From Sphingomonas bisphenolicum (GTDB taxonomy: Bacteria > Pseudomonadota > Alphaproteobacteria > Sphingomonadales > Sphingomonadaceae), in contig NZ_AP018817.1 in NCBI RefSeq assembly GCF_024349785.1, positions 527,501-591,500 on the forward strand: a stretch of 64,000 bases of DNA, written 5' to 3'. The position numbers and the translations under genes were made by a program. This document shows positions 8,600-19,714 of this stretch, piece by piece. Positions within the stretch are counted from its first letter, which is position 1. Each line of letters begins with the position of its first letter. Below the pieces are notes generated by a model, which was not told the origin of the DNA, ran no database searches, and saw only the letters and a program-made list of their open reading frames with translations.

Positions 8600-9861
8600 C
8601 AGAGCGCCGTCACCGTCCCGATCAGGGCGTCCAGCGCGACGGCCTGCTGCTGGCCCGTGCCTAGATTCCGCACCGACGCTTCGCCGCGGGCCAGTTCATC
8701 GTCGCCCAATATGATCGCCCATGACGCACCAGACGCATTAGCGCGCTGCATCCGCTTCTTCATATTGCCGCGATAGCCCATGTCGCAGGCGACGCCAGCG
8801 CGACGCAGATCGGCGACGATGCCGATCGCCTTCGTTTCGGCCGCTTCGCCCATAGGAATCAGCACCACGCTGGGCTTCTCGATGTCCGGCATATCCATCA
8901 GCATCGCCAGCCGCTCGATCCCTGCCGCCCAGCCGACCGCAGGGGTCGCGGGGCCGCCCAGATTTTCGATCAGGCCATCATAGCGCCCTCCGCCCAGCAC
9001 GGTGCCCTGTGCGCCCAGACGGTCGGTGATGAATTCGAACGCGGTGTGGCGATAATAGTCGAGGCCGCGGACCAGCCGGGCATTGCGTTCCCACGCCACG
9101 CCTGCGGCATCCAGCCCCGCCGTCACCTTCTCGAAGAAGCTGCGCGCTTCGTCGGTCAGATAGGCGTCGATGTCCGGCGCACTGTCGGCGACCGGGCGGT
9201 CGCGCGGGTCTTTGCTGTCGAGGATGCGCAGCGGGTTCTTCGCCAGCCGCTCGACGCTGTCTTCCGACAACTGGTCGCGATGCGCCTCGAAATGGGCGAT
9301 CAGCGCCGCGCGCCAGGCATCGCGGCTCAGCCCGTCGCCCAGCGTGTTGAGGGTGAGCGTCACGCCGTCTGCGACGCCCAGTTCCTTGAGCAACTGGTCG
9401 GCCAGCACCAGCAGTTCCACGTCGGCGCCCGGTTCGCCCGCGCCGATGATTTCGGCGTCGAGCTGGTGGAACTGGCGGAAGCGGCCCTTTTGCGGGCGTT
9501 CGTAGCGGAAGAGCGGGCCGTGGGTCGCCACTTTGAGCGGCGCATATTGCTGCCAGCCTTCGGTGATGTAGGCGCGGCTGATCCCGGCGGTGAATTCGGG
9601 GCGCAGGGTGATGCTGTCGCCGCCGCGATCCGTAAACGTGTACATCTCCTTCGAGACGACGTCGGTGCTTTCACCCAGCGACCGGGCGAAGACGGCGGTG
9701 GATTCGAACACCGGCACTTCGACCCGCTGGAAGCCATAAAGCTTGCGCACCCGGTCGAAGGTCGCGACCACATGGGCGAAGCGTTCCGCAAACGCCTCCG
9801 TGGTGCCGCCCAGCATGTCCTGCGTTCCGCGCACCGGGCGCGGCGTTTCTATCTTCGCCAT
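8599..9861 (-). CDS. hisS: Histidyl-tRNA synthetase
   Basis: This class II synthetase charges tRNA-His. The 420-residue protein has motif 2 ([18 protein letters not shown]), the histidine-specific [15 protein letters not shown] and motif 3 region GGGRYDGL, followed by an anticodon-binding domain. It heads a minus-strand operon with prfA and prmC, overlapping prfA by one base. The promoter should lie in the 142-nt gap shared with the divergent M61 peptidase gene. Confidence 0.97.
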   Translation of the reverse strand: MAKIETPRPVRGTQDMLGGTTEAFAERFAHVVATFDRVRKLYGFQRVEVPVFESTAVFARSLGESTDVVSKEMYTFTDRGGDSITLRPEFTAGISRAYITEGWQQYAPLKVATHGPLFRYERPQKGRFRQFHQLDAEIIGAGEPGADVELLVLADQLLKELGVADGVTLTLNTLGDGLSRDAWRAALIAHFEAHRDQLSEDSVERLAKNPLRILDSKDPRDRPVADSAPDIDAYLTDEARSFFEKVTAGLDAAGVAWERNARLVRGLDYYRHTAFEFITDRLGAQGTVLGGGRYDGLIENLGGPATPAVGWAAGIERLAMLMDMPDIEKPSVVLIPMGEAAETKAIGIVADLRRAGVACDMGYRGNMKKRMQRANASGASWAIILGDDELARGEASVRNLGTGQQQAVALDALIGTVTAL

Positions 9862-10003
9862 GGGGCCGGGCCTTTAACGGCAAATCACCCCCAAGGAAAC
9901 GCGCTTTTTACCGGCCGCCATCAGGGGGTGGACGACGCGCCGCGCCCTCGCCATGCTAGGGGCAATCGGGCCGTTCGGCCCATCTGCATTTTCGGAGACC
10001 TCC

Positions 10004-11923
10004 ATGATCCGCAGCATTGCTGCCGCCCTTTGCCTTTCGACGGCCATCGCCAGCCCGCTCTTCGCCCAGGACGCGATCCGGTCCAAGCCGACCGCCCTGC
10101 CCGTCGACAGCGCCGCACCTGCACCAAAGGACATCCCCTATCCGGGCGGCACCATCAAGCTGGAGGTCGATGCGACCGACACGGTCCAGCGCATCTTCCG
10201 CGTCAAGGAGACGATCCCCGTCGCCGCCGCCGGGCCGATGACGCTGATGATGCCGGCCTGGCTGCCGGGCAATCACGCCCCGCGCGGGCAGATCGAGAAG
10301 CTGACGGGCCTGACCTTTACCGCCAATGGCCAGACGCTGGCATGGAAGCGCGATCCGTTGAACGTCTATGCCTTCAATCTCGACGTGCCGCAGGGTGTGA
10401 CCGAAGTCGTGGCGCAGTTCCAGTTCCTGTCCGCCACCCAGCCCGCCCAGGGCCGCGTCGTCGTGACGCCCAAGATGCTGAACATCCAGTGGGAGAGCGT
10501 GTCGCTCTATCCGGCCGGCTATTATACGCGCCAGATTCCGATCCAGCCGACCGTGACCTATCCCGCCGGCTGGCAGGCCGCGACCGCGCTGCGCGGGACG
10601 AAGAGCGGCAATGTCATCGCCTATGAGACGATCGACTATGAGGCGTTGCAGGATTCGCCGGTATTCGCCGGCACCCATTTCAAGGCGGTGGACTTGGGGC
10701 AAAACGTCACGCTGAACCTGGTCGCCGACGATGCCGACGAACTGGATTACAAGCCCGAGCAGATCGCCAAGCACAAGAAGCTGGTAGCGGAGGCGGGCGC
10801 CTTGTTCGGCGCCTATCATTTCAACCATTATGACTTCCTGCTCGCCATCACCGACGAGATGGGCGGGATCGGGCTGGAGCATCATCGCAGTTCCGAGAAC
10901 CAGGTCGAGCCGGGCTATTTCAAGAGCTGGGACAAGGGCGAGGCGCTGCTGGACCGCAACCTGTTGCCGCATGAATTCACCCATAGCTGGGACGGCAAGT
11001 TCCGCCGCCCGGACCTGTTGTGGACGCCCGACTTCAACGTGCCGATGCAGGACAATCTTCTGTGGGTCTATGAGGGGCAGACGCAATTCTGGGGCTATGT
11101 GCTGGGCGCGCGGTCGGGGATGTTCAGCAAGCAGGAGACGCTGGACGCCTATGCCCAGATCGCGGCCAAGCTGGACACGGCGGTCGGCCGCCAGTGGCGC
11201 CCGATGGAGGACACTACCCATGATCCCATCATCTCCGCCCGCCGGCCCAAGGGCTGGGCAAGCTGGCAGCGGTCCGAGGACTATTATAATGAAGGGCTGA
11301 TGATCTGGCTGGAGGCCGACGCGATCATCGCCAAGGCGACCCGCGGCAGGAAGGGGCTGGACGATTTCGCCAAGGCCTTCTTCGGCATCAATCCGGGCGA
11401 CTGGGGTCAGGTCGTCTATAATCGCGGCGACGTCATCAAGACGCTGAACGCTATCGCGCCCTATGACTGGGCGGGCTTCTTCCAGAAATATGTGGATGCG
11501 CCCACCAGGGAAACGCCCAAGGGCGGCTTCATCCTGGGCGGCTACTCCCTCGTCTATGGCGACGAACCGGGCGCCATCACCAAGGCGGCCGAGGGCGCCA
11601 ACAAGATGGTCGACCAGAGTTTCGGCATCGGCGCGATCGTCAAGAATGACGGCGAAGTCAGCGGCGTCATCTGGGACAGCGCGGCGTTCAAGGCGGGCCT
11701 TGTGACCGGCGCGAAGATCGTTGCGGTCAATGGCGACGAATATTCGGGCGACGCATGGAAAGCGGCGATCAAGGCCAAGACGCCGATCCAGATCATCCTA
11801 AAGCAGGATAAATACTATCGTGTTTTGACACTCGATTATTCGGGCGGGCTGCGCTATCCGCGCCTCGAAAAGACAGGAGAGGGTGAAGGCAGTCTCGATA
11901 AGCTGCTCAAAGCCAGAACGTGA
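10004..11923 (+). CDS. M61-family metallopeptidase with PDZ domain, exported
   Basis: A 639-residue protein with a signal peptide (about 1-22, ending LFAQ). The zinc-binding HEFTH sits at residues 323-327, followed about 50 residues later by a glutamate in the VYEGQTQFWG helix, as in M61 glycyl-aminopeptidases. A PDZ-like module lies near the C-terminus (about 545-620, GVIWDSAAFKAGL). It is expected in the periplasm, trimming peptides. The ATG at 10004 has GGAGA upstream and gives a clean signal peptide; an earlier in-frame ATG at 9953 would spoil it. ppa follows by 37 nt. Confidence 0.9.
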   Translation: MIRSIAAALCLSTAIASPLFAQDAIRSKPTALPVDSAAPAPKDIPYPGGTIKLEVDATDTVQRIFRVKETIPVAAAGPMTLMMPAWLPGNHAPRGQIEKLTGLTFTANGQTLAWKRDPLNVYAFNLDVPQGVTEVVAQFQFLSATQPAQGRVVVTPKMLNIQWESVSLYPAGYYTRQIPIQPTVTYPAGWQAATALRGTKSGNVIAYETIDYEALQDSPVFAGTHFKAVDLGQNVTLNLVADDADELDYKPEQIAKHKKLVAEAGALFGAYHFNHYDFLLAITDEMGGIGLEHHRSSENQVEPGYFKSWDKGEALLDRNLLPHEFTHSWDGKFRRPDLLWTPDFNVPMQDNLLWVYEGQTQFWGYVLGARSGMFSKQETLDAYAQIAAKLDTAVGRQWRPMEDTTHDPIISARRPKGWASWQRSEDYYNEGLMIWLEADAIIAKATRGRKGLDDFAKAFFGINPGDWGQVVYNRGDVIKTLNAIAPYDWAGFFQKYVDAPTRETPKGGFILGGYSLVYGDEPGAITKAAEGANKMVDQSFGIGAIVKNDGEVSGVIWDSAAFKAGLVTGAKIVAVNGDEYSGDAWKAAIKAKTPIQIILKQDKYYRVLTLDYSGGLRYPRLEKTGEGEGSLDKLLKART

Positions 11924-11960
11924 CTCACCCGCAACGCAACATGAAGCAGAAGGCGTTTCC

Positions 11961-12503
11961 ATGAACATCGAACTGATCCCGGTCGGCGACGATCCGCCCA
12001 ACAGCCTGAACGTCATCATCGAAGTGCCGGTCGGCGGCGAACCGGTGAAATATGAATTCGACAAGGCCAGCGGCGCGCTGTTCGTGGATCGCATCCTGCA
12101 CACGCCGATGCGCTATCCGGCCAATTACGGCTTCGTGCCGCACACGCTGTCGCCCGACGGCGATCCGCTGGACGCGCTGGTCATCGCCCGCTCGCCCTTC
12201 GTCCCCGGCTCCGTCGTGCGCGCGCGCCCGATCGCGGTGCTGAACCTGGAAGACGAAGCCGGCGGCGACGAAAAGCTGGTCTGCGTCCCCGACAACAAGA
12301 CCTTCCCCTATTATGCCGACATCAGCGAAAAGGACGACCTGCCCGGCATCGTGATGGAGCAGATCGAGCATTTCTTCACCCACTATAAGGATCTGGAAAA
12401 GACCAAGTGGGTCCGCATCGGCACCTGGGGCGGGGCGGAGGACGCCAAGCAGATCACCCTGGAAGCGATCGCGCGCTATCAGGCAGCGAAGAAGACGGAC
12501 TGA
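11961..12503 (+). CDS. ppa: Inorganic pyrophosphatase
   Basis: Family I soluble pyrophosphatase hydrolyses pyrophosphate from biosynthetic reactions. The 180-residue protein includes the metal-binding signature DGDPLDALV (about 66-74), the YPANYGFVP region and the C-terminal KWVRIGTWGG. The length is normal. The ATG at 11961 has an AGAAGG ribosome site; the frame is open upstream but overlaps the M61 gene. A strong terminator follows. Confidence 0.96.
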   Translation: MNIELIPVGDDPPNSLNVIIEVPVGGEPVKYEFDKASGALFVDRILHTPMRYPANYGFVPHTLSPDGDPLDALVIARSPFVPGSVVRARPIAVLNLEDEAGGDEKLVCVPDNKTFPYYADISEKDDLPGIVMEQIEHFFTHYKDLEKTKWVRIGTWGGAEDAKQITLEAIARYQAAKKTD

Positions 12504-12525
12504 GGTCTGTTCTTCGAATGACATA

Positions 12526-12562
12526 AAAGGCCGCGCGGATCACTCCGCGCGGCCTTTCTGTT
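12526..12562 (+). terminator. Rho-independent terminator after ppa
   Basis: A perfect 14-nt stem (12526-12539 with 12544-12557) and a 4-nt loop is flanked by A residues before and T-rich sequence after. It can end ppa transcripts and, in the other direction, those of the MocR-type gene. Confidence 0.88.
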
Positions 12563-12580
12563 ATACATATATATATATGC

Positions 12581-12606
12581 CGTGTTCCCGCCTTCGCGGG
12601 AACACG
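12581..12606. repeat. Palindromic intergenic repeat
   Basis: A perfect 11-nt inverted repeat (12581-12591 with 12596-12606) with a 4-nt loop, next to an alternating AT tract at 12564-12578. The word GTTCCCGC/GCGGGAAC is a typical dispersed palindrome of sphingomonad genomes. It has no T run, so it is not called as a terminator. Confidence 0.65.
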
Positions 12607-12629
12607 CAGCATTCAATGCAAGCGCCCGC

Positions 12630-14093
12630 TCAAATCAGCCGGTCCGCGTCCAGCGCCATGGCCAGCGAATCGCGGCCCTTGGGCAGGCGCGCATGGAGCC
12701 GGGCGTCGGCCTCGACCAGCCGCTCGACGCCGATGTCGAGTTGCTCTTCGGGCAGGGTGAAGGGCAGGCGCAGGAAGCGTTCGAACGCCCCGCTGACGCC
12801 GAAGCGCGGGCCGGCGGCGATGCGGACGCCCAGACTTTCGGCCAATGCCGCCAGCGCGGTCGCCTCCGCACGGGGCAGTTCGGCCCAGAGCGACAGGCCG
12901 CCCGCGGGCGATTCCACCCGCCAATGGGGCAGGCGCCGCGCGATGAGGCCCAGCAGATGGTCGCGCCGCCCGCGCAGCAGGCCGGCCCGTTCGCCCAGGC
13001 CCACATCGGCGTCGATCAATTGCGCGACCGCGATCTGTTCGACCACCGGGCTGGCCATGTCCATCGTGGTGCGCAGACGGCCGAGCGCCGCGACCGTCTG
13101 AACATCGGCGCGAATCCAGCCCACCCTCAGCCCGCCCCAGAAAATCTTGCTCGCCGACCCCAGGGTGATGACCTGCCGCCCCGACGGATCGTGCATCGCG
13201 ACCGGCGGCGGCGGCGCGAAGTCCAGCCCCATCGCCACCATCGTTTCGTCGACGATCAGCGGGGTGTGGGTACGCATCGCCGCCGCGACCAGCGCGCGGC
13301 GGGTGGCGGGGTCCATGCTGCGCCCGGTGGGATTGTGGAAATCGGCGATGACATAGGCGAAGCGGGGGCTGGTCTGGCGGAAGGCGGCCTCCATCGCGTC
13401 GACGTCCCAGCCCTGCATGGGCAGGCCGACCGGCACCGGCACGACATGGGCGCGCTGCAACGCCTGGATGGCGTTATGATAGGTCGGATGGTCGATCACC
13501 ACCCTGTCGCCCGGCCCGGCCAGCCATTTGAGCAGCAGCGAAAAGCCCTGTTGCGCACCGTTGGTGACCATGATCTGGTCCGGGGAGGTGGGGCAGCCGC
13601 GCCGCTCATAATGGGCGGCGATCGCGCGGCGCAGCACCATGATGCCCAGCGGATCATAGCCCAGATCGCCGAGATAGCCGGGCAGCGCCTCCACCGCATG
13701 GGCATAGGCGCGCGCGACGCCGGGCGCGGCGGGCAGGGCGGCATGGGTCCAGTTGAGCAGGTTGCCGCCGGTCGTCGCGTCGATCTCCCCCGGCGTCGTT
13801 TCGGCCCGGCCCGGCGGGATGCGGGTGACGCTGCCCGACCCCTGCCGGCTTTCCAGATAGCCTTCGTCGCGCAGCCGGTCGAAGGCGGCGGCGACGGTGG
13901 TGCGCGAGAGGCCCAGCGCCGCGGCCAGTTCGCGTTCGCCCGGCAGGCGGACATTAAGGCCGACCCGGCCGTCCAGCACCAGCATCCGCAGCGCCTGCGC
14001 CAACTGGCGATAGGCCGGTTCGGCGCTGTCCTGCGCGCGCCAGGCGCCGAGCAGGCGGAGCAGGGACGGGGGACGGAGAAGCGAAGTGGACAT
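12630..14093 (-). CDS. MocR-type regulator (GntR DNA-binding domain fused to aminotransferase)
   Basis: The N-terminal ~80 residues form a GntR winged helix (LPGERELAAALGLSRTTVAAAF). The remainder is a fold-type I aminotransferase domain with the PLP-binding lysine in GSASKIFWGGLRVGW (Lys316 from the chosen start). MocR proteins use the aminotransferase part as a ligand sensor. Start choice is uncertain: in-frame ATGs lie at 14129, 14102 and 14093. I prefer 14093, because the two upstream starts would bury candidate operator repeats in the coding sequence. It is divergent from a YczE-type membrane-protein gene, which is the probable target. Confidence 0.87.
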   Translation of the reverse strand: MSTSLLRPPSLLRLLGAWRAQDSAEPAYRQLAQALRMLVLDGRVGLNVRLPGERELAAALGLSRTTVAAAFDRLRDEGYLESRQGSGSVTRIPPGRAETTPGEIDATTGGNLLNWTHAALPAAPGVARAYAHAVEALPGYLGDLGYDPLGIMVLRRAIAAHYERRGCPTSPDQIMVTNGAQQGFSLLLKWLAGPGDRVVIDHPTYHNAIQALQRAHVVPVPVGLPMQGWDVDAMEAAFRQTSPRFAYVIADFHNPTGRSMDPATRRALVAAAMRTHTPLIVDETMVAMGLDFAPPPPVAMHDPSGRQVITLGSASKIFWGGLRVGWIRADVQTVAALGRLRTTMDMASPVVEQIAVAQLIDADVGLGERAGLLRGRRDHLLGLIARRLPHWRVESPAGGLSLWAELPRAEATALAALAESLGVRIAAGPRFGVSGAFERFLRLPFTLPEEQLDIGVERLVEADARLHARLPKGRDSLAMALDADRLI

Positions 14094-14108
14094 GGGGCGC
14101 ATTCCAAT

Positions 14109-14166
14109 CTGGCCATGGATCAAGGCCATTTACCCGCAATTGGCTGTTTTGGAAAAGGCCAGTTGC
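14109..14166. promoter_or_regulatory. Candidate MocR operator between regulator and YczE gene
   Basis: Two direct GGCCAT copies (14111-14116 and 14124-14129) are followed by an inverted pair, GCAATTGGC at 14136-14144 and GCCAGTTGC at 14158-14166, one mismatch apart. The elements fill the gap between the divergent genes. MocR regulators usually bind direct repeats near their own promoter, so this is a good operator candidate, but no binding is shown. Confidence 0.5.
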
Positions 14167-14183
14167 GCGAAATAAGCCTCCCC

Positions 14184-14795
14184 ATGACGCACAACCGCTA
14201 CGCCCTCCGTTTTTGGCAACTCTTCTGGGGCCTTGGCCTCTACGGCTTTTCCATGGCGCTGATGCTGCGCGCCAATCTGGGGCTGGATCCGTGGGACGTG
14301 CTGCATCAGGGACTCGCGCCCCGGATGGGCCTGAGCTTCGGCATGACCGTCAACCTGATCGGCGCGCTCGTGCTGCTGCTATGGTGGCCGCTGAAGCAGC
14401 GACCGGGGGTCGGCACGATCGCTAACATCCTGGTGATCGGGACCGCGGTGGACCTGTCGCTGATGCTGCTGCCGACACCCGAAGGCCTGTGGGTGCGCAC
14501 GGCGTGGCTGGGCGCGGGGATCATCCTCAACGGCATTGCCGGGGGCGCCTATATCGGCGCGGGGATGGGGCCGGGGCCGCGCGACGGATTGATGACGGGC
14601 CTGTGCCGCCGCACCGGCTGGCCGGTCAAATGGGTGCGCACCGCGATCGAGATCGGCGTGCTGGCGATCGGCTGGCTGCTGGGCGGCACGGTGGGCGTGG
14701 GCACCATCCTCTATGCCGCGACGATCGGCTGGATCGTCCACCATGCGTTGCCCTTTTTCCGCATCGCCGCGCCGGAGCGTCCGGCGCGCGCGTGA
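14184..14795 (+). CDS. YczE/YyaS/YitT-type membrane protein
   Basis: A 203-residue inner-membrane protein with about five hydrophobic helices. The RANLGLDPWDVLHQGL segment near residue 30 and the GMGPGPRDGLMTGL segment near 130 are typical of the YczE/YitT family, whose substrate is unknown. The ATG at 14184 follows a short purine stretch. The gene is divergent from a MocR-type regulator; such pairs recur in other bacteria and suggest ligand-controlled expression of this protein. Confidence 0.85.
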   Translation: MTHNRYALRFWQLFWGLGLYGFSMALMLRANLGLDPWDVLHQGLAPRMGLSFGMTVNLIGALVLLLWWPLKQRPGVGTIANILVIGTAVDLSLMLLPTPEGLWVRTAWLGAGIILNGIAGGAYIGAGMGPGPRDGLMTGLCRRTGWPVKWVRTAIEIGVLAIGWLLGGTVGVGTILYAATIGWIVHHALPFFRIAAPERPARA

Positions 14796-14914
14796 CGGTG
14801 GCGCCGCTTCGGGTCGATGCCGTTTGAACTCCACGGCATTGATACCGGCAGCGGCCGCCATATCTATGCGATCAGGGCCGATACCGGCATCCAATGAGAA
14901 GAGGGACGCGCGCC

Positions 14915-15421
14915 ATGGCGACCGCATTATATGACCTGACCGTGCCGCTGTTCGTCCGCGGGCTGACCGCGCTGTCGGGACTGCTCGACAAGGGCGCCGC
15001 CTTTGCCGCCGAAAGGGGCATCGACCCGGCGACTTTGACCGGCGCGCAACTGATCGCGGACATGAAGCCGCTGACCGCGCAGGTGCAGTTCGCCTGCGAC
15101 ACCGCCAAGGGCACGGTCACGCGGCTGGGCGAGCTGGAGCCGGTGGCGATGGCGGATACCGAGCAGACATTCGCGGAATTGCAGGCGCGCATCGCCAGAA
15201 CGATCGCTCTGCTGGAAGCGGTGCCGCACGAGAAGATCGACGGGCGGGAGGACGCCGCCGTGGTGCTCAAGGTGCCGGGTGGCGAGATTCCCTTCACCGG
15301 GCGCAGCCATGTGCTGACCTTTGCCCTCCCCAATTTCTATTTCCACCTGACGACGGCCTATGCGCTGCTGCGCCAGGCGGGCGTGCCGGTCGGCAAGATC
15401 GATTTTCTGGGCGGGATTTAA
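14915..15421 (+). CDS. DUF1993 family protein
   Basis: A 168-residue cytoplasmic, mostly helical protein that matches the DUF1993 pattern: a start with ALYDLTVPLFVRGLTALSGLLDKG and a C-terminal NFYFHLTTAYALLRQAGVPVGKIDFLG. The fold is related to DinB-like four-helix bundles, and no function is established. The ATG at 14915 has GAGAAGAGGGA upstream and is preferred over the ATG at 14894. The stop codon shares the four bases TTAA with the stop of the convergent lipoprotein gene. Confidence 0.85.
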   Translation: MATALYDLTVPLFVRGLTALSGLLDKGAAFAAERGIDPATLTGAQLIADMKPLTAQVQFACDTAKGTVTRLGELEPVAMADTEQTFAELQARIARTIALLEAVPHEKIDGREDAAVVLKVPGGEIPFTGRSHVLTFALPNFYFHLTTAYALLRQAGVPVGKIDFLGGI

Positions 15422-15912
15422 CCCGCGATCAGCCGCACATAGGCGCTGGCGACCCAGCCGCTGGCGCAGGGGCCGGCATAGGGCTGCTTGCGTTCCACGG
15501 GAGACGCCACGCCGCAGTCGGCCGCCGGCGGCGCTTGGCCAGCCGCCGGTGCGGGCAGGACGACGACGCCCAGCCATTTCTGGTCGAGGCTGCGGGTGCA
15601 GACGTAGGCCCGCTGGCCCTCCGCCAGTCGGCCCAGTTCCTTCGCGTCGCCGAAGGGCGCGGCATGGAGGCCCAGGCCGTTGGGGCCGGCACGGCTGACC
15701 TGTCCCAGCGTGCCGCAGGCGTCGAGCCGCGGTCCGTCCTCGCCGATCGTCACCGGCCGCGCGACCGGCGCATCCATGCGGGTTTCGGGCACGTCCGCGC
15801 GCGGCGCGCCGGCGAGCGAGCTGTTGGGCAATTCCTCATAGACGTCGTTGCTTTTCGAGCAGGCGCCAATCGGCAGCAGCAAGGGCAAAAGGAGGAGAGG
15901 GGCGACGCGCAT
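15418..15912 (-). CDS. Lipoprotein with SH3-like region, uncharacterised
   Basis: A 164-residue protein with a lipoprotein signal peptide (LLPIGAC, lipidation Cys near residue 18). The rest is small and polar; the section around GPNGLGLHAAPFGDAKELGRLAEGQRAYVCT resembles a bacterial SH3-type module, often seen in envelope proteins. The ATG at 15912 gives a proper signal sequence; the in-frame ATG at 15942 does not. It is divergent from gyrB, and its last bases overlap the convergent DUF1993 gene. Confidence 0.75.
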   Translation of the reverse strand: MRVAPLLLLPLLLPIGACSKSNDVYEELPNSSLAGAPRADVPETRMDAPVARPVTIGEDGPRLDACGTLGQVSRAGPNGLGLHAAPFGDAKELGRLAEGQRAYVCTRSLDQKWLGVVVLPAPAAGQAPPAADCGVASPVERKQPYAGPCASGWVASAYVRLIAG

Positions 15913-15968
15913 GAACGCCGTGATAGACCGCGCCCGACCCAAGCGGAAGCCGCCATGTTTCGCTTTAG

Positions 15969-18515
<2,547 letters not shown>

Positions 18516-18611
18516 TTTGATCGCGGCGCCAGCCCATGCCTCCACCCGGCCTCCCTGCCTGGGTGGGCTGGTGCGGCGGACATGCGCGTTGCAGCGCATG
18601 AAGAAGCTGTG

Positions 18612-19172
18612 ATGGAGCGGGTCCGCTGCGGCTGGGCCGGGACCGACCCGCTTTATTGCGCCTATCATGACGATGAATGGGGCGTGCCGGAACGCGATTC
18701 GCGGATGCTCTGGGAAATGCTGATGTTGGAGGGATTCCAGGCCGGACTGTCCTGGATCACCATCCTGCGCAAGCGCGAGACATTCCGCGCCGCCTTTGCC
18801 GGCTTCGACCCGGACAAGGTCGCGGCCTTCACCGATGCGGATGTCGAGCGGCTGATGGGCGACCCCGGCATCGTCCGGGCGCGGGCCAAGATCGTCGCGA
18901 CGATCGCGGGTGCGCGCATCTTCTGCGCGATGCGGGACGCGGGCGAGGATTTTTCCGCCTATGCCTGGTCCTTCGTCGATGGGGTACCGTTGCAGGGGGA
19001 CGGGGTGACCGTCCCGGCGCAGATCCCGCTATCGGTTGCTATCTCGAAGGATTTAAAGGCGCGCGGTTTCAAATTCGTCGGCCCGACCATCGCCTATGCG
19101 TGGATGCAGGCGACCGGCCTGGTCAACGACCATGCCGTCTCCTGCTTCCGCCGCGACGCGCTGCGGCCATGA
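18612..19172 (+). CDS. tag: DNA-3-methyladenine glycosylase I
   Basis: Tag removes 3-methyladenine from alkylated DNA, starting base-excision repair. The 186-residue protein begins RCGWAGTDPLYCAYHDDEWGVP and continues with MLMLEGFQAGLSWITILRKR, then FKFVGPTIAYAWMQATGLVNDH, all characteristic of the family including its zinc-binding Cys and His residues. The ATG at 18612 gives the standard N-terminus. The stop overlaps the start of the next gene as ATGA, so the pair is translationally coupled. Confidence 0.95.
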   Translation: MERVRCGWAGTDPLYCAYHDDEWGVPERDSRMLWEMLMLEGFQAGLSWITILRKRETFRAAFAGFDPDKVAAFTDADVERLMGDPGIVRARAKIVATIAGARIFCAMRDAGEDFSAYAWSFVDGVPLQGDGVTVPAQIPLSVAISKDLKARGFKFVGPTIAYAWMQATGLVNDHAVSCFRRDALRP

Positions 19173-19714
19173 AGGCGGCGCGCCTGCTGCTGCCCGTCGC
19201 CCTGCTCGGCGGGTGCGGGGACGGGGAACCGGTCGCGAATCAGACGCAGCCGGTGCCGGCCAAGGCGATCGCCGTGCCGATCGACAAAGGCGGCGTCGTG
19301 CATGAGGCGATGACGGCGGCCCCGCCTCCGCCGACCGCCGTACTGCCCAAGCCTTTGGTTTCACGTGGAACATCATCGCCACGCCCCGCCGCACCCGCTT
19401 ATCGCGCGATCGGCACCGAGCCTTTCTGGGCGGTCACTGTCCGCGGGTCGACCGCTACGCTGGAACGGCCGGACCATGCGCCGCAGCGCTTTTCCGTGCG
19501 GACGGAGGCGGACGACAAGGCTATCCGCTATCAGGGCGACGGCTTTGCCATGACGCTGACGCAAGGACCGTGCAGCGACGGCATGAGCGATGCGATCTGG
19601 TCCGACCGGGTGCAGGTGGCGTTCGGCGAGGGGACGCTGAAAGGCTGCGGCGGCGAACGGGATGGGGGTGAACGGGACGGGGGCGAACGGGACGGGGGCG
19701 ACGACGCGCCTTAA
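19169..19714 (+). CDS. Lipoprotein with COG3650-like domain, uncharacterised
   Basis: A 181-residue protein with a short lipoprotein signal (LLGGC, Cys near residue 16), a Pro/Ala-rich linker, and a domain starting YRAIGTEPFWAVTV and ending VQVAFGEGTLKGCGG. That domain resembles small META/COG3650-type envelope domains. The tail is a run of GGERD repeats. The ATG overlaps the tag stop (ATGA). The stop codon shares TTAA with the convergent helicase gene. The function is unknown. Confidence 0.75.
   Translation: MKAARLLLPVALLGGCGDGEPVANQTQPVPAKAIAVPIDKGGVVHEAMTAAPPPPTAVLPKPLVSRGTSSPRPAAPAYRAIGTEPFWAVTVRGSTATLERPDHAPQRFSVRTEADDKAIRYQGDGFAMTLTQGPCSDGMSDAIWSDRVQVAFGEGTLKGCGGERDGGERDGGERDGGDDAP
19357..19372. 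promoter_or_regulatory. parS-like site (two mismatches)
   Basis: The 16-mer around a CACGTG centre differs from the consensus TGTTTCACGTGAAACA at positions 1 and 12. It lies in the coding region of the lipoprotein gene, about 24 kb from parAB. Binding by ParB is plausible but weaker than for the sites next to parA. Confidence 0.45.
19655..19699 (+). repeat. Three 15-nt tandem repeats at a gene end
   Basis: Units at 19655-19669, 19670-19684 and 19685-19699 are identical except for two changes in the first. In frame they encode GERDG-type repeats at the C-terminus of the lipoprotein. Loss or gain of units would keep the frame. Confidence 0.85.

Noticed and set aside
12582..14183. A 737-codon frame covering the MocR region and the YczE gene
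   Set aside because: Only its last 203 codons (from 14184) match a family; the first part is antisense to the regulator and is a chance extension.
18526..18574. Hairpin after gyrB as a terminator
   Set aside because: The arms pair (18526-18536 with 18564-18574), but there is a long loop and no T run, so I could not support an intrinsic terminator.
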